Positions 37,032-47,573 of a stretch of 64,000 bases of DNA are shown one piece after another (the first letter of the stretch is position 1; the number at the start of each line of letters is the position of its first letter). The notes below the pieces were generated by a model. That model ran no database searches and was not told where the DNA came from. It saw only the letters and a program-made list of their open reading frames with translations. The translations under genes and the position numbers were made by a program. Location: positions 264,551-328,550 of the forward strand of contig NZ_JAAMQU010000006.1 in the NCBI RefSeq assembly GCF_013522925.1. The letters are read 5' to 3'. Source of the stretch: Pseudomonas japonica (GTDB taxonomy: Bacteria > Pseudomonadota > Gammaproteobacteria > Pseudomonadales > Pseudomonadaceae).

Positions 37032-37919
37032 ATGTCCCGCCGCCTCATGCCCTCGATGACCGCGCTACAGTGCTTTGAAGCCGCAGCCCGCCACCTGAGT
37101 TTCACCCGCGCCGCGCAGGAACTGCACCTCACCCAAAGCGCCGTGAGCAAGCAGGTGGCCCAGCTCGAGGACATGTTGCGCCATCACCTGTTCCAGCGTG
37201 TGCGTCGCCGGCTGCAGCTCACCCCCGCCGGCTCGCTGTACCTGGCCGAAGTGAACAAGATCCTCACCCAGATCGACATGTCCAGCCGTTACATCCTCTC
37301 CTACGGGGCGGAAACCGAGGTGCTGCGGGTCGCTACCCAGCCCACGTTCGGCGCCCGCTGGCTGATCCCCAGCCTGAAAGGCTTCGGCAAACGCTACCCG
37401 CAGATCCACCTGGAAATCAGCAACGCCCTGGAGCCCTTCGACCTGTCCCAGTCCCGGGCCGATATCGCGTTTTTCTTCGGGCAAGGCACTTGGCCCGGTG
37501 CTACCTGCCTGCCGCTGTTTGGCGAGGAAGTGATCCCGGTGTGCGCGCCCGACCTGATGGCCGAGCATGCGCTGAGCGAGCCTTCGGACCTCACCTCCGT
37601 TGTGCTGCTGCAATGCACATCTCGCCCCGAGGCCTGGCATGAGTGGTTCCTGGCCCAACAGCTGCACTCGCCTAACAGCTACCACGGCCCGCGCTTCGAC
37701 ACCTTTTACATGTGCATCCACGCCGCGATTGCCGGCTGCGGCGTGGCGTTGATTCCGCGTTACCTGGTGGAGGACGAGCTGGCCAGCGGCAAGTTGGTGG
37801 CACCGGTGCCCGCGGCGATGCCCAGCAACGGCTCGCATTTCATTGCCTTCTCCGAGCACGCTGCCGAGGTGCCGAAGGTTCGCTCCTTCGTGGAGTGGAT
37901 TCTCGACCGGCTGAAGTGA
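37032..37919 (+). CDS. LysR-family regulator (GcvA-like)
   Basis: 295 residues from ATG 37032, with AAGGA eight bases upstream. The open frame to the left runs antisense through the DUF2242 gene and is not used. The helix-turn-helix is at residues 8-65 (MTALQCFEAAARHLSFTRAAQELHLTQSAVSKQVAQLEDML). The GcvA/TrpI-type effector domain follows (ATQPTFGARWLIPSLKGFGKRYPQIHLEIS ... RADIAFFFGQGTWPGA). No divergent enzyme gene suggests a target. It is convergent with pobR, one base apart. Confidence 0.9.
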   Translation: MSRRLMPSMTALQCFEAAARHLSFTRAAQELHLTQSAVSKQVAQLEDMLRHHLFQRVRRRLQLTPAGSLYLAEVNKILTQIDMSSRYILSYGAETEVLRVATQPTFGARWLIPSLKGFGKRYPQIHLEISNALEPFDLSQSRADIAFFFGQGTWPGATCLPLFGEEVIPVCAPDLMAEHALSEPSDLTSVVLLQCTSRPEAWHEWFLAQQLHSPNSYHGPRFDTFYMCIHAAIAGCGVALIPRYLVEDELASGKLVAPVPAAMPSNGSHFIAFSEHAAEVPKVRSFVEWILDRLK

Positions 37920-37920
37920 T

Positions 37921-38844
37921 CTACGGGCTCCCGGCGGCTTCATTGTCTCCGCCCGCCGCTTCGCGGCCCAACCCCAGGCCGTCGCGAAAACTGCGCGGTG
38001 ACTGCCCGCTCAGCCGCCGGAAAAACCGCGCAAAATACGCCGGGTCGGCGAAGCCCAGGCTGTCCGCTATCTGGTTGATGGTCATGCTGGTGTAGGTAAG
38101 GTTGCGCTTGGCTTCGAGCAGCATGCGCTGGTGGATGATCTGCAGCGGTGACTGCCCCGCCAGGCGGCGGCACAGGCTGTTGAGCTGCGGCACCGACACG
38201 CCCACCCGGTGGGCGAGCCGTTCCACGCTGGGCTGTTCCCGGAAAGTCGCCTCTACTTGCTGCTGATAGCGCGCCAGTACGTTGCTGCCCCGCTCCGGCG
38301 CTTGCCCCGCGGCGCGGTGCTGCTGGATCCGCCGCCCCAGCCAGATCAGCGCCACATTGGCCAGTGCGTGCAACATTTGCTCGCGCCCTGGCTGCGGCCC
38401 TTCGTATTCACGCTGCAAGGCGCTGAACAGGCTATACAGATAACTACGCTCATTCCCGGCCAACAGCCGCACCGGCGCCTTGAAAAGGTCCTGCCCCATC
38501 CCTGCCTGGGCGCGAAGCTGGTCGATCCAGGGGGCGGCCAGGGTCACCACGTAGCCTTCGACATTCTCGCTGAAGCGAAACCCATGCACGGCCAGCGGTG
38601 GCAGGAACTGCAAGGTAGGCTGGCGCACCGTCTGGCGCTGACCTTCCACTTCGATTTGGGCCTCGCCTCGGTGCAGGTACAGCAGCTGATAGAGATCCGC
38701 ATGCCGGTGCGGGCGGATCTCCCAATGGAACACCCGGCTGCGGCTGGAGATGGTTTCGCAGTGCAAAAGGTCGGCGATGGGCCAGTCGAGCCCGGCGCCG
38801 TACAGTTTGAAAGTGGGAACGGCGTTCGGCGGGGGCACGCGCAC
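37921..38844 (-). CDS. pobR: AraC-type activator of 4-hydroxybenzoate hydroxylase
   Basis: 307 residues from GTG 38844 (GAGG six bases upstream). The N-terminal cupin-like sensor has FHWEIRPHRHADLYQLLYLHRGEAQIEVEGQ and LPPLAVHGFRFSENVEGYVVTL. The C-terminal AraC domain has SVERLAHRVGVSVPQLNSLCRRLAGQSPLQII and TINQIADSLGFADPAYFARFFRRLSGQSP. This is the PobC/PobR type of Pseudomonas, which activates pobA with 4-hydroxybenzoate. It is divergent from pobA with a 135-bp shared region containing the palindrome at 38860-38872. Confidence 0.9.
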   Translation of the reverse strand: MRVPPPNAVPTFKLYGAGLDWPIADLLHCETISSRSRVFHWEIRPHRHADLYQLLYLHRGEAQIEVEGQRQTVRQPTLQFLPPLAVHGFRFSENVEGYVVTLAAPWIDQLRAQAGMGQDLFKAPVRLLAGNERSYLYSLFSALQREYEGPQPGREQMLHALANVALIWLGRRIQQHRAAGQAPERGSNVLARYQQQVEATFREQPSVERLAHRVGVSVPQLNSLCRRLAGQSPLQIIHQRMLLEAKRNLTYTSMTINQIADSLGFADPAYFARFFRRLSGQSPRSFRDGLGLGREAAGGDNEAAGSP

Positions 38845-38859
38845 GGGAGGCCTCGAAGG

Positions 38860-38872
38860 TTCGATAATCGAA
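38860..38872. promoter_or_regulatory. Palindrome in the pobR-pobA control region
   Basis: TTCGAT-A-ATCGAA is a perfect 6-bp inverted repeat with one central base, 15 bases before the pobR start. It is the best symmetric element between the divergent genes and may be a regulator site, perhaps for autorepression. AraC proteins often use direct repeats, so this is tentative. Confidence 0.35.
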
Positions 38873-38901
38873 CGAATTACTCAAAAGTACCGGTTATTTA
38901 G

Positions 38902-40206
<1,305 letters not shown>

Positions 40207-40224
40207 CTAGCGGCGCGGCCATTG

Positions 40225-40251
40225 GCCATACCTTGAGCGGCAAGGTATGGC
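40225..40251 (+). terminator. Hairpin after pobA
   Basis: An 11-bp perfect stem (GCCATACCTTG, loop AGCGG, complement) starts 18 bases after the pobA stop. A T-rich stretch appears only further on (CCTTCTTTGG), so it may be a weak terminator or an mRNA-stabilising stem before the cytochrome b561 gene. Confidence 0.5.
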
Positions 40252-40284
40252 ACGGGCGCCTTCTTTGGCGACAGCGAGGTCACC

Positions 40285-40827
40285 ATGCACGACGCCCCCC
40301 AGCATTACACCGCCACGGCCAAGTGGCTGCATTGGCTCATGGCCGGTATCTGGATAAGTGCCTGGGTGCTGGGGTTCTCAGCCGTGCATTGGCATGCGAT
40401 CAATGAAGATCACCAGATCACCTTCTGGCACAAGGCGATCGCCAGCACGCTGTTGTTCCTCGTTGTGCTGCGGGTGGCCTGGCGCCTCACTCACCCCGCC
40501 CCTGCCCTGCCCGGCAACCTGTCGCCCTTGATGCGCAGGGCTGCCCGCCATGGTCATATGGTGCTGTATGCGGTGGCGCTTCTGGCCCTGCCGATCTCCG
40601 GCTGGCTCTGGAGCTCGGTGGTTGGTCGGCCGATCATGGTGCTGGGGTTGTTCCAGCTGCCGCCGCTTACCGGCGAGCACGGCGGTGTCGCCCCCTACGT
40701 GAAGCTGTTCCATACCTATGTGGCCTGGGCGTGCGGCGCGCTGGTCGCTGGCCACGGGCTGATTGCCCTCAAGCACCACTTCATCGACCGTGACGGGGTA
40801 CTCAAGGGCATGCTGCCAGGGCGCTGA
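40285..40827 (+). CDS. Cytochrome b561
   Basis: 180 residues with four membrane helices. The heme-ligating histidines are in TAKWLHWLMAGIW, HQITFWHKAIASTLLF, RHGHMVLYAVAL and KLFHTYVAWACGALVAGHGLIALKHHF, the usual CybB layout. It is an inner-membrane di-heme protein thought to move electrons from quinol, in E. coli to superoxide. AGCGAGGT upstream serves as ribosome site. It stands alone after pobA, with a hairpin between them. Confidence 0.9.
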   Translation: MHDAPQHYTATAKWLHWLMAGIWISAWVLGFSAVHWHAINEDHQITFWHKAIASTLLFLVVLRVAWRLTHPAPALPGNLSPLMRRAARHGHMVLYAVALLALPISGWLWSSVVGRPIMVLGLFQLPPLTGEHGGVAPYVKLFHTYVAWACGALVAGHGLIALKHHFIDRDGVLKGMLPGR

Positions 40828-40847
40828 CAGGCCTGACGTGGCGTTGC

Positions 40848-41906
40848 TCAGGGCTGGCCCTTGCCGCCCGAGGCACCGAACACCTGGCCAGTAACGTAGC
40901 TGGCTTCGGTGGAAGCCAGGGTTACGTATAAAGGCGCAATTTCGGCCGGCTGGCCCGGGCGCTTGAGCGGGGTGTCGCCGCCAAAGCCCTTGAGGTTTTC
41001 CATGGTTTGCCCGCCGCTCACTTGCAATGGGGTCCAGAATGGCCCTGGAGCTACCGCGTTCACCCGGATGCCTTTGCTGATCAACTGCTTGGCCAGGCCT
41101 TTGGTGAAGTTGGCGATGCCGGCCTTGGTCATCGCGTAGTCCAGCAGGTTGGCCGACGGATCGAAGGCATTGACCGAGGCGGTGGTGATAATGGCGCTGC
41201 CTTCAGGCAGGTGCGGTATGGCCGCCTTGGTCAGCCAGAACATCGCATAGAGGTTGGTTTTCACCACCCAGTCGAAGTCCTCGTCGCTGATGTCCAGGAT
41301 CGACTCCTGCGTGTGTTGCCGCGCGGCGTTGCTCACCAGTATGTCCAGCCCGCCCAAGCCTTTGATGGCCTGGTCCACCAGGCTGCGGCAGAACGCGGCG
41401 TCTCGCAGGTCTCCTGGAATGGCCACCGCTTTGCGGCCCGCCTCCCGCACCAGTTTGATCACTTCCTGTGCGTCTTCCTCCTCGGCGGGCAGGTAGTTGA
41501 TCGCTACGTCTGCACCTTCACGCGCAAAGGCGATCGCCACCGCCCGCCCCAGCCCTGAATCGCCCCCGGTAATCAGCGCCTTTCGGCCCAGCAGGCGGTT
41601 GCTGCCGCGATAGCTGGTTTCGCCGTGGTCCGGGCGCGGGTCCATCTTGCCGGCAAGGCCTGGCCAAGGCTGCGATTGCTGCTTGAACGGTGGCTTGGGA
41701 TAAGCGTTCTGCGGGTTGCTCAATGGGGCCGGGGCGCCGCTGCCGGTGGTAGCCGCTTCGCTCATGACCGGCACCGCCAATCCTGCGGCGGCGGCAGTCA
41801 GCGCGGCGCCTTGCAGTAACCGCCGGCGGGAAGGTGCGAACGGCGGCTGCCCGGGGCTGCCATGAGTGTCGGTGCCGTTTTCGGGGGCGTCGGAAGTGTC
41901 AGTCAT
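40848..41906 (-). CDS. SDR oxidoreductase with Tat signal
   Basis: 352 residues from ATG 41906 (GAGG eight bases upstream). The N-terminus carries a twin-arginine signal: SRRRLLQGAALTAAAAGLAVPVMSEA, about residues 27-52. After a Pro-rich linker comes a classical short-chain dehydrogenase: cofactor motif ITGGDSGLGRAVAIAFA, NNAG-equivalent VSNAARQ, catalytic Ser in TTASVNA, and Y-x3-K in DYAMTKAGIANF. The body resembles YghA-type SDRs. Tat export would carry it folded with its NAD(P) to the periplasm. Substrate is unknown. Confidence 0.88.
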   Translation of the reverse strand: MTDTSDAPENGTDTHGSPGQPPFAPSRRRLLQGAALTAAAAGLAVPVMSEAATTGSGAPAPLSNPQNAYPKPPFKQQSQPWPGLAGKMDPRPDHGETSYRGSNRLLGRKALITGGDSGLGRAVAIAFAREGADVAINYLPAEEEDAQEVIKLVREAGRKAVAIPGDLRDAAFCRSLVDQAIKGLGGLDILVSNAARQHTQESILDISDEDFDWVVKTNLYAMFWLTKAAIPHLPEGSAIITTASVNAFDPSANLLDYAMTKAGIANFTKGLAKQLISKGIRVNAVAPGPFWTPLQVSGGQTMENLKGFGGDTPLKRPGQPAEIAPLYVTLASTEASYVTGQVFGASGGKGQP

Positions 41907-42118
41907 ACGATTCGCCTCTGGTAGTGAGTGTAATGTGCAGACGTACACCCCTCGGCGAGGGTTCCGCCGTCTTGACCAAACGCCCGCCCCAGACGGCCCC
42001 GCTGAAAGGCTGCCGCTCCATGGCGCGGTCTACCGGTCGGCGCGGCGCGCCCACAGGTGCTGTCCCTGAGCACCGCCGAGCCAGTATCATGCGGCAGTTT
42101 TTCATTCGGACCTTTGCC

Positions 42119-43174
42119 ATGCACAGCCTGCCTTCGCCCTCCCAGCCCCGCGGCTGGTCTTTCTGGTGGAAACCTCTGCTTTTCGTTCTGGTCGCTGTGT
42201 TGGGCCTGTACTACGTGAAGTGGTCGCCGTATTACCTGAAGTCCTTCGTGGCAGCGCAGAACCACAGCATTGGCACATCGATCATCGACGACCATCAGGT
42301 TGCGCCGTTGGCCGCCGCGCTGGCGTACGCCCAAGTGTACTTCCTGGCGATCTGGAAAGCCGCGGTGCTGGCGGTGATCCTCGGCTCGCTGCTGCAGGTG
42401 CTCATTCCCCGGGACTGGCTGCTGCGCGCGTTCGGCAAGGCGGGGTTCGGTTCCACGCTGCGCGGTGGGTTGTTCGCATTGCCGGGGATGATGTGCAGCT
42501 GCTGCGCCGCGCCAGTGGCCGCCGGGCTGCGCAAGCAGCAGGTATCGGTAGGCGCGGCGCTGGCCTTCTGGATTGCCAACCCGGTGCTGAACCCGGCCAC
42601 ACTGGTGTTCATGGGCTTCGTGCTGGGCTGGGGCTTTGCCGCGCTGCGCCTGGTGGGTGGCGTGGTGCTGGTGCTGGGCGTGGCGCTGATTGCCCAACGC
42701 CTGTCCAGCCCGAATACGTTGCCCGAGCCTGCGGTGGATGCCGTGCAGGCGGCTTCGGCCGAGCCGGAAGGTAGCCTGCTGCGCCGTTGGGCAGTCAGCC
42801 TGTGGCAATTGTTCTGGAGCACCATCCCGGTGTATGTGCTGGCCGTGCTGGTATTGGGCGCGGCGCGGGTATGGCTGTTCCCTCACGTGGAAGGCGGCTT
42901 CGGCGAAGGCCTGGGCTGGCTGGTACCCATGGCCATCGTGGGCACGCTGTTCGTGATCCCCACGGCTGCGGAAATCCCGATCGTACAAACGCTGATGGCC
43001 CTGGGCCTGGGCACCGCACCGGCGGTGGCACTGCTGATGACGCTGCCCAGCGTGAGCCTGCCGTCGCTGCTGATGTTGCGCAAATCCTTCGATGCCCGCG
43101 TGCTGTGGACCGTCGGCGGGCTGGTAATGGTGTTTGGCGCGGTATGGGGGCTGGTGGCGCTGGCGGTGTTGTAA
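42119..43174 (+). CDS. ArsP/DUF318-type permease
   Basis: About 351 residues from ATG 42119. ATG 42089 is an alternative, and neither ribosome site is strong. Eight or so membrane helices. The family signature is LRGGLFALPGMMCSCCAAPVAAGLRKQQVSVGAALAFWIANPVLNPATL, repeated in weaker form in the second half (VIPTAAEIPIVQTLMALGLGTAPAVALLMTLPSVSLPSLLML). Related ArsP proteins export trivalent organoarsenicals using a Cys pair like this CSCC. No ars genes are nearby, so the substrate is open. Convergent with mnmH. Confidence 0.82.
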   Translation: MHSLPSPSQPRGWSFWWKPLLFVLVAVLGLYYVKWSPYYLKSFVAAQNHSIGTSIIDDHQVAPLAAALAYAQVYFLAIWKAAVLAVILGSLLQVLIPRDWLLRAFGKAGFGSTLRGGLFALPGMMCSCCAAPVAAGLRKQQVSVGAALAFWIANPVLNPATLVFMGFVLGWGFAALRLVGGVVLVLGVALIAQRLSSPNTLPEPAVDAVQAASAEPEGSLLRRWAVSLWQLFWSTIPVYVLAVLVLGAARVWLFPHVEGGFGEGLGWLVPMAIVGTLFVIPTAAEIPIVQTLMALGLGTAPAVALLMTLPSVSLPSLLMLRKSFDARVLWTVGGLVMVFGAVWGLVALAVL

Positions 43175-43190
43175 CCCTGGGTTCCCAGGC

Positions 43191-44285
43191 CTACCGCCGG
43201 GCGCGAAGGTACTCGATCACCGCTTCGCGTTCCCCGGCGAACTCGATCCGGTCCCCCTGGGCATCGCGCTGGTAGGCGTACATGGGGTCGTAGTACTCGT
43301 TGAGTAACCCTTCGATCCAGCCACGGTGGCCAGTCACCTCGCCATCGTTGCCCTGCTCAGCCAACGCGGCGTCCATGATGGCAGCCAGGCGCTGATAGCG
43401 CTCACCGCCAAGGCGCTTGGCGATCCCGGCCAGGCTTTGCCGGAGCCTGTCGGCGAAGGCGAGCAAGCCCGCTTCCTCGCCGTGCAGGGCCACGAACTCG
43501 GCGCACAGGTCCACCACGTAGTCGCGAAGGATGCGCGAGACACGGGATTCAAGACTGTCCTCCAGCCATACCAGCGGGCTGTGCTGCATACGCCGGAACA
43601 GCGACAGCGGCAAGGCGCAGCTGCCGATCATCCGGCTTTCGTCCTCTACCACGAAAGCCTGCTGCCCGCGGGCCCGGCGCTTGAGGATGTCCACGGCCAA
43701 GGCATTTTCGAAGGCGATCGGTGCCGGCTGCGGCGTGGCGCGCTTGCCGAAACCGGAACCGCGATGGTTGGCCAGCGCTTCAAGGTCCACGGCGTTGTTC
43801 AGCTGGGCCAGCACTTCGGTCTTGCCGATGCCGGTCATGCCGCCCAGGCACACGAAGTCGCAGGTGGCCACGGCCTCTTCGGTCTGGTCGATGAGGAAGG
43901 TGCGCAGCGCCTTGTAGCCGCCCAACACCCGTGGATACTCGATGCCGGCTTCGGCCTTGATCCATTGCTGGGTGATCTGCGAGCGCAAGCCCCCGCGGAA
44001 GCAATACAGGTAGCCCTCGGGATGCTCCCGGGCAAAGCGCGCCCAGGCCTCGATGCGCGCCTGCTTGAGTTCGCCGGCTACCAGCGTGTGGCCCAATTCG
44101 ATGGCCGCCTGCTGCCCGTGCTGCTTGTAGGCAGTACCCACCCGCTCGCGCTCGCGGTCGTTCATCAGCGGCAGGTTCACCACGCCTGGGAACGCACCCT
44201 TGTTGAATTCGACCGGCGCGCGCACGTCCATCATCGGCACGCCTTCCAGGAACAAGCGCTGGAAGTCGGCGGTGTTCTCGGCCAT
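43191..44285 (-). CDS. mnmH: tRNA 2-selenouridine synthase
   Basis: 364 residues from ATG 44285, which overlaps the selD stop (TGATG). An upstream extension into selD is rejected. The N-terminal rhodanese domain has the catalytic Cys in [14 protein letters not shown]. The C-terminal P-loop domain has [17 protein letters not shown]. It replaces sulfur with selenium at 2-thiouridine of the wobble base in tRNA-Lys, -Glu and -Gln, using selenophosphate from SelD. Also named selU or ybbB. Confidence 0.97.
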   Translation of the reverse strand: MAENTADFQRLFLEGVPMMDVRAPVEFNKGAFPGVVNLPLMNDRERERVGTAYKQHGQQAAIELGHTLVAGELKQARIEAWARFAREHPEGYLYCFRGGLRSQITQQWIKAEAGIEYPRVLGGYKALRTFLIDQTEEAVATCDFVCLGGMTGIGKTEVLAQLNNAVDLEALANHRGSGFGKRATPQPAPIAFENALAVDILKRRARGQQAFVVEDESRMIGSCALPLSLFRRMQHSPLVWLEDSLESRVSRILRDYVVDLCAEFVALHGEEAGLLAFADRLRQSLAGIAKRLGGERYQRLAAIMDAALAEQGNDGEVTGHRGWIEGLLNEYYDPMYAYQRDAQGDRIEFAGEREAVIEYLRARR

Positions 44286-45319
44286 CAGAGCACCTCGACC
44301 GCGTGGGCGGCGCGGTCGACCATCACGCCAATCGGTTGCAGCGCCAGCCCCAGCTCTGCGGCACAGGCAAGAAACGCGGCGTCCGCCCCCGGGGCCACGG
44401 CCACCAGCAGCCCCCCGCTGGTTTGCGGGTCGCACAGCAGCAGGCGGGTGTCTTCGCTCATGGGGCTTACCCCCTCGCCATAACTGTCAAAATTGCGCAG
44501 CGTGCCGCCGGGCGCACAGCCTTGGGCCAGGTAGTGTTCGACGCCTGGCAGGCGAGGCACCGCCTGGGCATCGAGCCGGGCAGTAAGGCCAGCGCCGTCG
44601 GCCATTTCCAGCAGATGGCCCAGCAGGCCGAAACCGGTGACGTCAGTCATGGCCTGTACGCCGGGCAGCCGGGCGAATCGGCTGCCGGCACTGTTGAGGG
44701 TGCACATCCAGTCTCGCGCCAGGCCGATGTCCTGCTCGCGCAGCAGGCCTTTCTTTTCCGCGGTAGTGAGGATGCCGATGCCCAGAGGCTTGGTCAGGTA
44801 CAGCTGGCAGCCCAGGGTCGCAGTGTCATTGCGCTTGAGGTGTGCCTTTTCGACCAGCCCGGTGACTGCAAGGCCGAAGATCGGCTCGGACGCGTCGATC
44901 GAATGCCCCCCTGCCAGGGTGATACCCGCGGCGTCGCACACTGCGCGGCCACCGCGAATCACCTCCCGGGCGATTTCCGGGGCCAGCACGTTGACCGGCC
45001 AGCCGAGAATGGCGATCGCCATCAAGGGTGTGCCGCCCATGGCGTAGATATCGCTGATGGCATTGGTGGCAGCGATCCGCCCGAAGTCGAATGGGTCGTC
45101 TACGATGGGCATGAAGAAATCAGTGGTGGACACCACGCCGCGTTCGGCATCGATGCCGTAAACGGCAGCATCGTCACGAGAGGCGTTGCCCACCCACAGC
45201 GCCGGGTCGAGGTTCTGCGCGCCACTGCCCGCCAGGATCACTTCCAGCACCTTTGGCGAGATCTTGCAGCCACAACCAGCGCCATGGCTGTACTGGGTCA
45301 AGCGAACGGGTTCGGTCAT
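44285..45319 (-). CDS. selD: Selenide, water dikinase
   Basis: 344 residues from ATG 45319. The active-site loop is [14 protein letters not shown] with Cys16 and Cys18, so this is the Cys form and no selenocysteine codon is needed. ATP-binding segments include [45 protein letters not shown] and [22 protein letters not shown]. It makes selenophosphate from selenide and ATP. It is translationally coupled to mnmH. No selA/selB/selC is visible in the window, so the local use is tRNA selenation. Confidence 0.97.
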   Translation of the reverse strand: MTEPVRLTQYSHGAGCGCKISPKVLEVILAGSGAQNLDPALWVGNASRDDAAVYGIDAERGVVSTTDFFMPIVDDPFDFGRIAATNAISDIYAMGGTPLMAIAILGWPVNVLAPEIAREVIRGGRAVCDAAGITLAGGHSIDASEPIFGLAVTGLVEKAHLKRNDTATLGCQLYLTKPLGIGILTTAEKKGLLREQDIGLARDWMCTLNSAGSRFARLPGVQAMTDVTGFGLLGHLLEMADGAGLTARLDAQAVPRLPGVEHYLAQGCAPGGTLRNFDSYGEGVSPMSEDTRLLLCDPQTSGGLLVAVAPGADAAFLACAAELGLALQPIGVMVDRAAHAVEVL

Positions 45320-45462
45320 GTCGGGCCTCTCGATATCCGGGTGGCGAAGTTTACCATCATGCGCCGGGCCTGTTGACGCAGGGGCAGGTAAACAGTCAAG
45401 TTGCGCGGCCGGATGCCGATAGCCTAGGCACACCCCTTCCACCCCGGTGACGGAGAGCGATC

Positions 45463-46236
45463 ATGCCCACTGCCTGGCCCTTGCGCGGATTACGCGCCGC
45501 ATTCGCGGCCGCGCTGCTGTGCGCGGCGTTGCCGAGCCTGGCCGGGCCGTTGCAGGTGGTCACCGAGGAATTGCCACCCTATAACATGACGTCTGGCACG
45601 GATATCACCGGGTTGAGCACCGAGGTGGTGGAAGCGGTATTCAAGGAAATGGGCATTGCGCCACGGATCCAGGCCATGCCCTGGGCAAGGGCCTATGACC
45701 TCGCCCTGCATGCCGACAATGTGATGATCTACTCCATCACCCGCACGCCTGAACGCGAAGCGTTATTCCAATGGGCTGGCCCCATCGCACCCACGCGCTG
45801 GTTCCTGTTCTCCAGCGAGGCGCGGCCGGTGGACCTGACCAGCCTGCAGGAGGCCCTGGAAAAGCGTTATCAGATCGCCACGGTCAACCAGGATGTGGGC
45901 GAGCAGTTCCTGCTGAGCCACCACTTCGAGATCGGCCAGACCCTTCAGCAGAGCAACCACTACGCGCTCAACTACGAAAAGCTCAAGCGCGGCCATGTGG
46001 CGTTGTGGATTTCCGACGAGCTCAACGCGGCCTACACCGCTCGTAACGCGGGCGACGACGCCGCAGCGGTACTGCACCGCAGCCTTGAGCTGCCGGAGCT
46101 CGAAGACGGTGGCTTCAGCGCCGCCTTCAGCCTTGCCACGCCGCCGCAAACAGTAGACGCCTTTCGCGCGGCCCTCCAGCGGCTGCGCAGCGACGGCCGC
46201 TACGACGCCATCGTGCACAAGTGGTTAGCCCCTTGA
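45463..46236 (+). CDS. Periplasmic solute-binding protein, paralogue 1
   Basis: 257 residues with a signal peptide ending near residue 27 (PSLAG). This is an SBP family 3-like fold: LQVVTEELPPYNMTSG, GLSTEVVEAVFKEMG and the subfamily stretch MPWARAYDLALHADNVMIYSITRTPERE. The same PWARAYD-x-AL ... RT-x-ERE stretch occurs in the third gene of this set, so the two are paralogues. There is no transporter gene beside it. The stop lies at the start of the diguanylate cyclase gene, suggesting a sensory partner of that enzyme. Confidence 0.82.
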   Translation: MPTAWPLRGLRAAFAAALLCAALPSLAGPLQVVTEELPPYNMTSGTDITGLSTEVVEAVFKEMGIAPRIQAMPWARAYDLALHADNVMIYSITRTPEREALFQWAGPIAPTRWFLFSSEARPVDLTSLQEALEKRYQIATVNQDVGEQFLLSHHFEIGQTLQQSNHYALNYEKLKRGHVALWISDELNAAYTARNAGDDAAAVLHRSLELPELEDGGFSAAFSLATPPQTVDAFRAALQRLRSDGRYDAIVHKWLAP

Positions 46237-47573
46237 ACACAGACCATTACGACGATCCCACGCACCCCAGCATGAACGCCGAACGCCCGCTGGCTCATCG
46301 GCTAGTGGTGGCGACCCTGGTGTTTTGCCTTGTGTTTACCTTCGCCACGGTGTGCGTGCGCACCTGGTTTGCCTGGAACAGCGGCGTACAGACCATGAAC
46401 AGCGAGCTGGCGCTGATCGATCAGGTGTTCCAGGGTTCGCTGTCCAAGGCAATCTGGGAAATGGACCGCGACAGCCTCGAAGCGCAGCTCAAAAGCGTGG
46501 TCGAGGCGGCGCCAGTGGGCCGGGTAACGTTACGCATTCCGCGCCCGGAGCGGGCCGAAGAAGTGCTGGTGCGCGAGCGCGCAGGGTTCCTCGGTACCGG
46601 CCCGGCCCCTGTTCTGACCCGGGCCCTGACCGTTTCGCCCTACCCCGGCGCCGTACAGCCGGTGGGCACGCTGGTGATCGAAGGCGACCCAGGCCTGCTG
46701 CGGCAGCGCCTGTGGAAAGAAGTGTGGACCATCATGCTCACCCAGATCATCCAGGCCCTGGCGCTGGCCGGCATCACCATGCTGATGTTCAACGGCCTGG
46801 TGACCGTGCACGTGCGCCATATTGCCCACCACCTCGAACGGCTCACCCCCGCCAACCTTGCCGAGCGGCTGCGGCTGGGGCGCCTCGGCAACCGCAATGA
46901 CGAGCTTGACCTGCTGACCGTTCGCATCAACGCCTTGCAGGACAACATGGCGCAATACCTGGAATTGCAGCATCAGGCCGAACTGGCCCTGGCCGCCAGC
47001 CGTGATCACCTGGCGCTGGAAGTGGAACAGCGCACCGCCGAACTGGTGGCCGCGAATGAACAGCTGCAGAGCCTGTCCCGGCTGGACCCGCTCACGGGCC
47101 TTGCCAACCGCCGCTATTTCGATGAGCTCAAAGATGCCGAATTCAACCGCGCACTGCGCAGTGGTCGCCCGCTTACCGTGCTGATGTGTGACGTGGACTT
47201 CTTCAAGCGCTACAACGATACCCACGGCCATGGCGGCGGCGATGTCTGCCTGCGCCTGGTTGCCGACACCATGAAAGCCCTGTTCATGCGCAGCGGCGAA
47301 GTGATTGCCAGGCTGGGTGGTGAAGAGTTCGCGGTGCTGCTGCCCGGTAGCGATGCCGCGCATGCGCGCCAGGCGGGGGAACGCCTGCGCCAGGCACTGG
47401 CGGCCCGGCAGATCCCGCATGGCGCCTCGCCCATCTCCCCGTACCTTACCGTAAGCATTGGCATCGCCGAGCTCGAGCCGTCGGCGATGACTGTGTTCGA
47501 TCAACTCCTGCACCGCGCCGACGAGGCGCTGTACCGGGCCAAGAATGGAGGCCGCAACCGAGTATGCGAATGA
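46221..47573 (+). CDS. Membrane diguanylate cyclase with periplasmic sensor and HAMP
   Basis: Up to 450 residues from GTG 46221. TTG 46233 (overlapping the previous stop) and ATG 46272 are alternatives. A first helix (LVVATLVFCLVFTFATVCV) and a second (IMLTQIIQALALAGITMLMF) enclose a periplasmic domain of about 120 residues. A HAMP-like segment and a coiled coil lead to a GGDEF domain (LSRLDPLTGLANRRYFDEL, CDVDFFKRYNDTHGHGGGD, RLGGEEFAVLLP), active by motif. The upstream inhibitory-site position reads RSGE instead of RxxD, so product inhibition may be weak. It overlaps the second SBP gene by ten bases. Confidence 0.92.
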   Translation: MVSPLNTDHYDDPTHPSMNAERPLAHRLVVATLVFCLVFTFATVCVRTWFAWNSGVQTMNSELALIDQVFQGSLSKAIWEMDRDSLEAQLKSVVEAAPVGRVTLRIPRPERAEEVLVRERAGFLGTGPAPVLTRALTVSPYPGAVQPVGTLVIEGDPGLLRQRLWKEVWTIMLTQIIQALALAGITMLMFNGLVTVHVRHIAHHLERLTPANLAERLRLGRLGNRNDELDLLTVRINALQDNMAQYLELQHQAELALAASRDHLALEVEQRTAELVAANEQLQSLSRLDPLTGLANRRYFDELKDAEFNRALRSGRPLTVLMCDVDFFKRYNDTHGHGGGDVCLRLVADTMKALFMRSGEVIARLGGEEFAVLLPGSDAAHARQAGERLRQALAARQIPHGASPISPYLTVSIGIAELEPSAMTVFDQLLHRADEALYRAKNGGRNRVCE

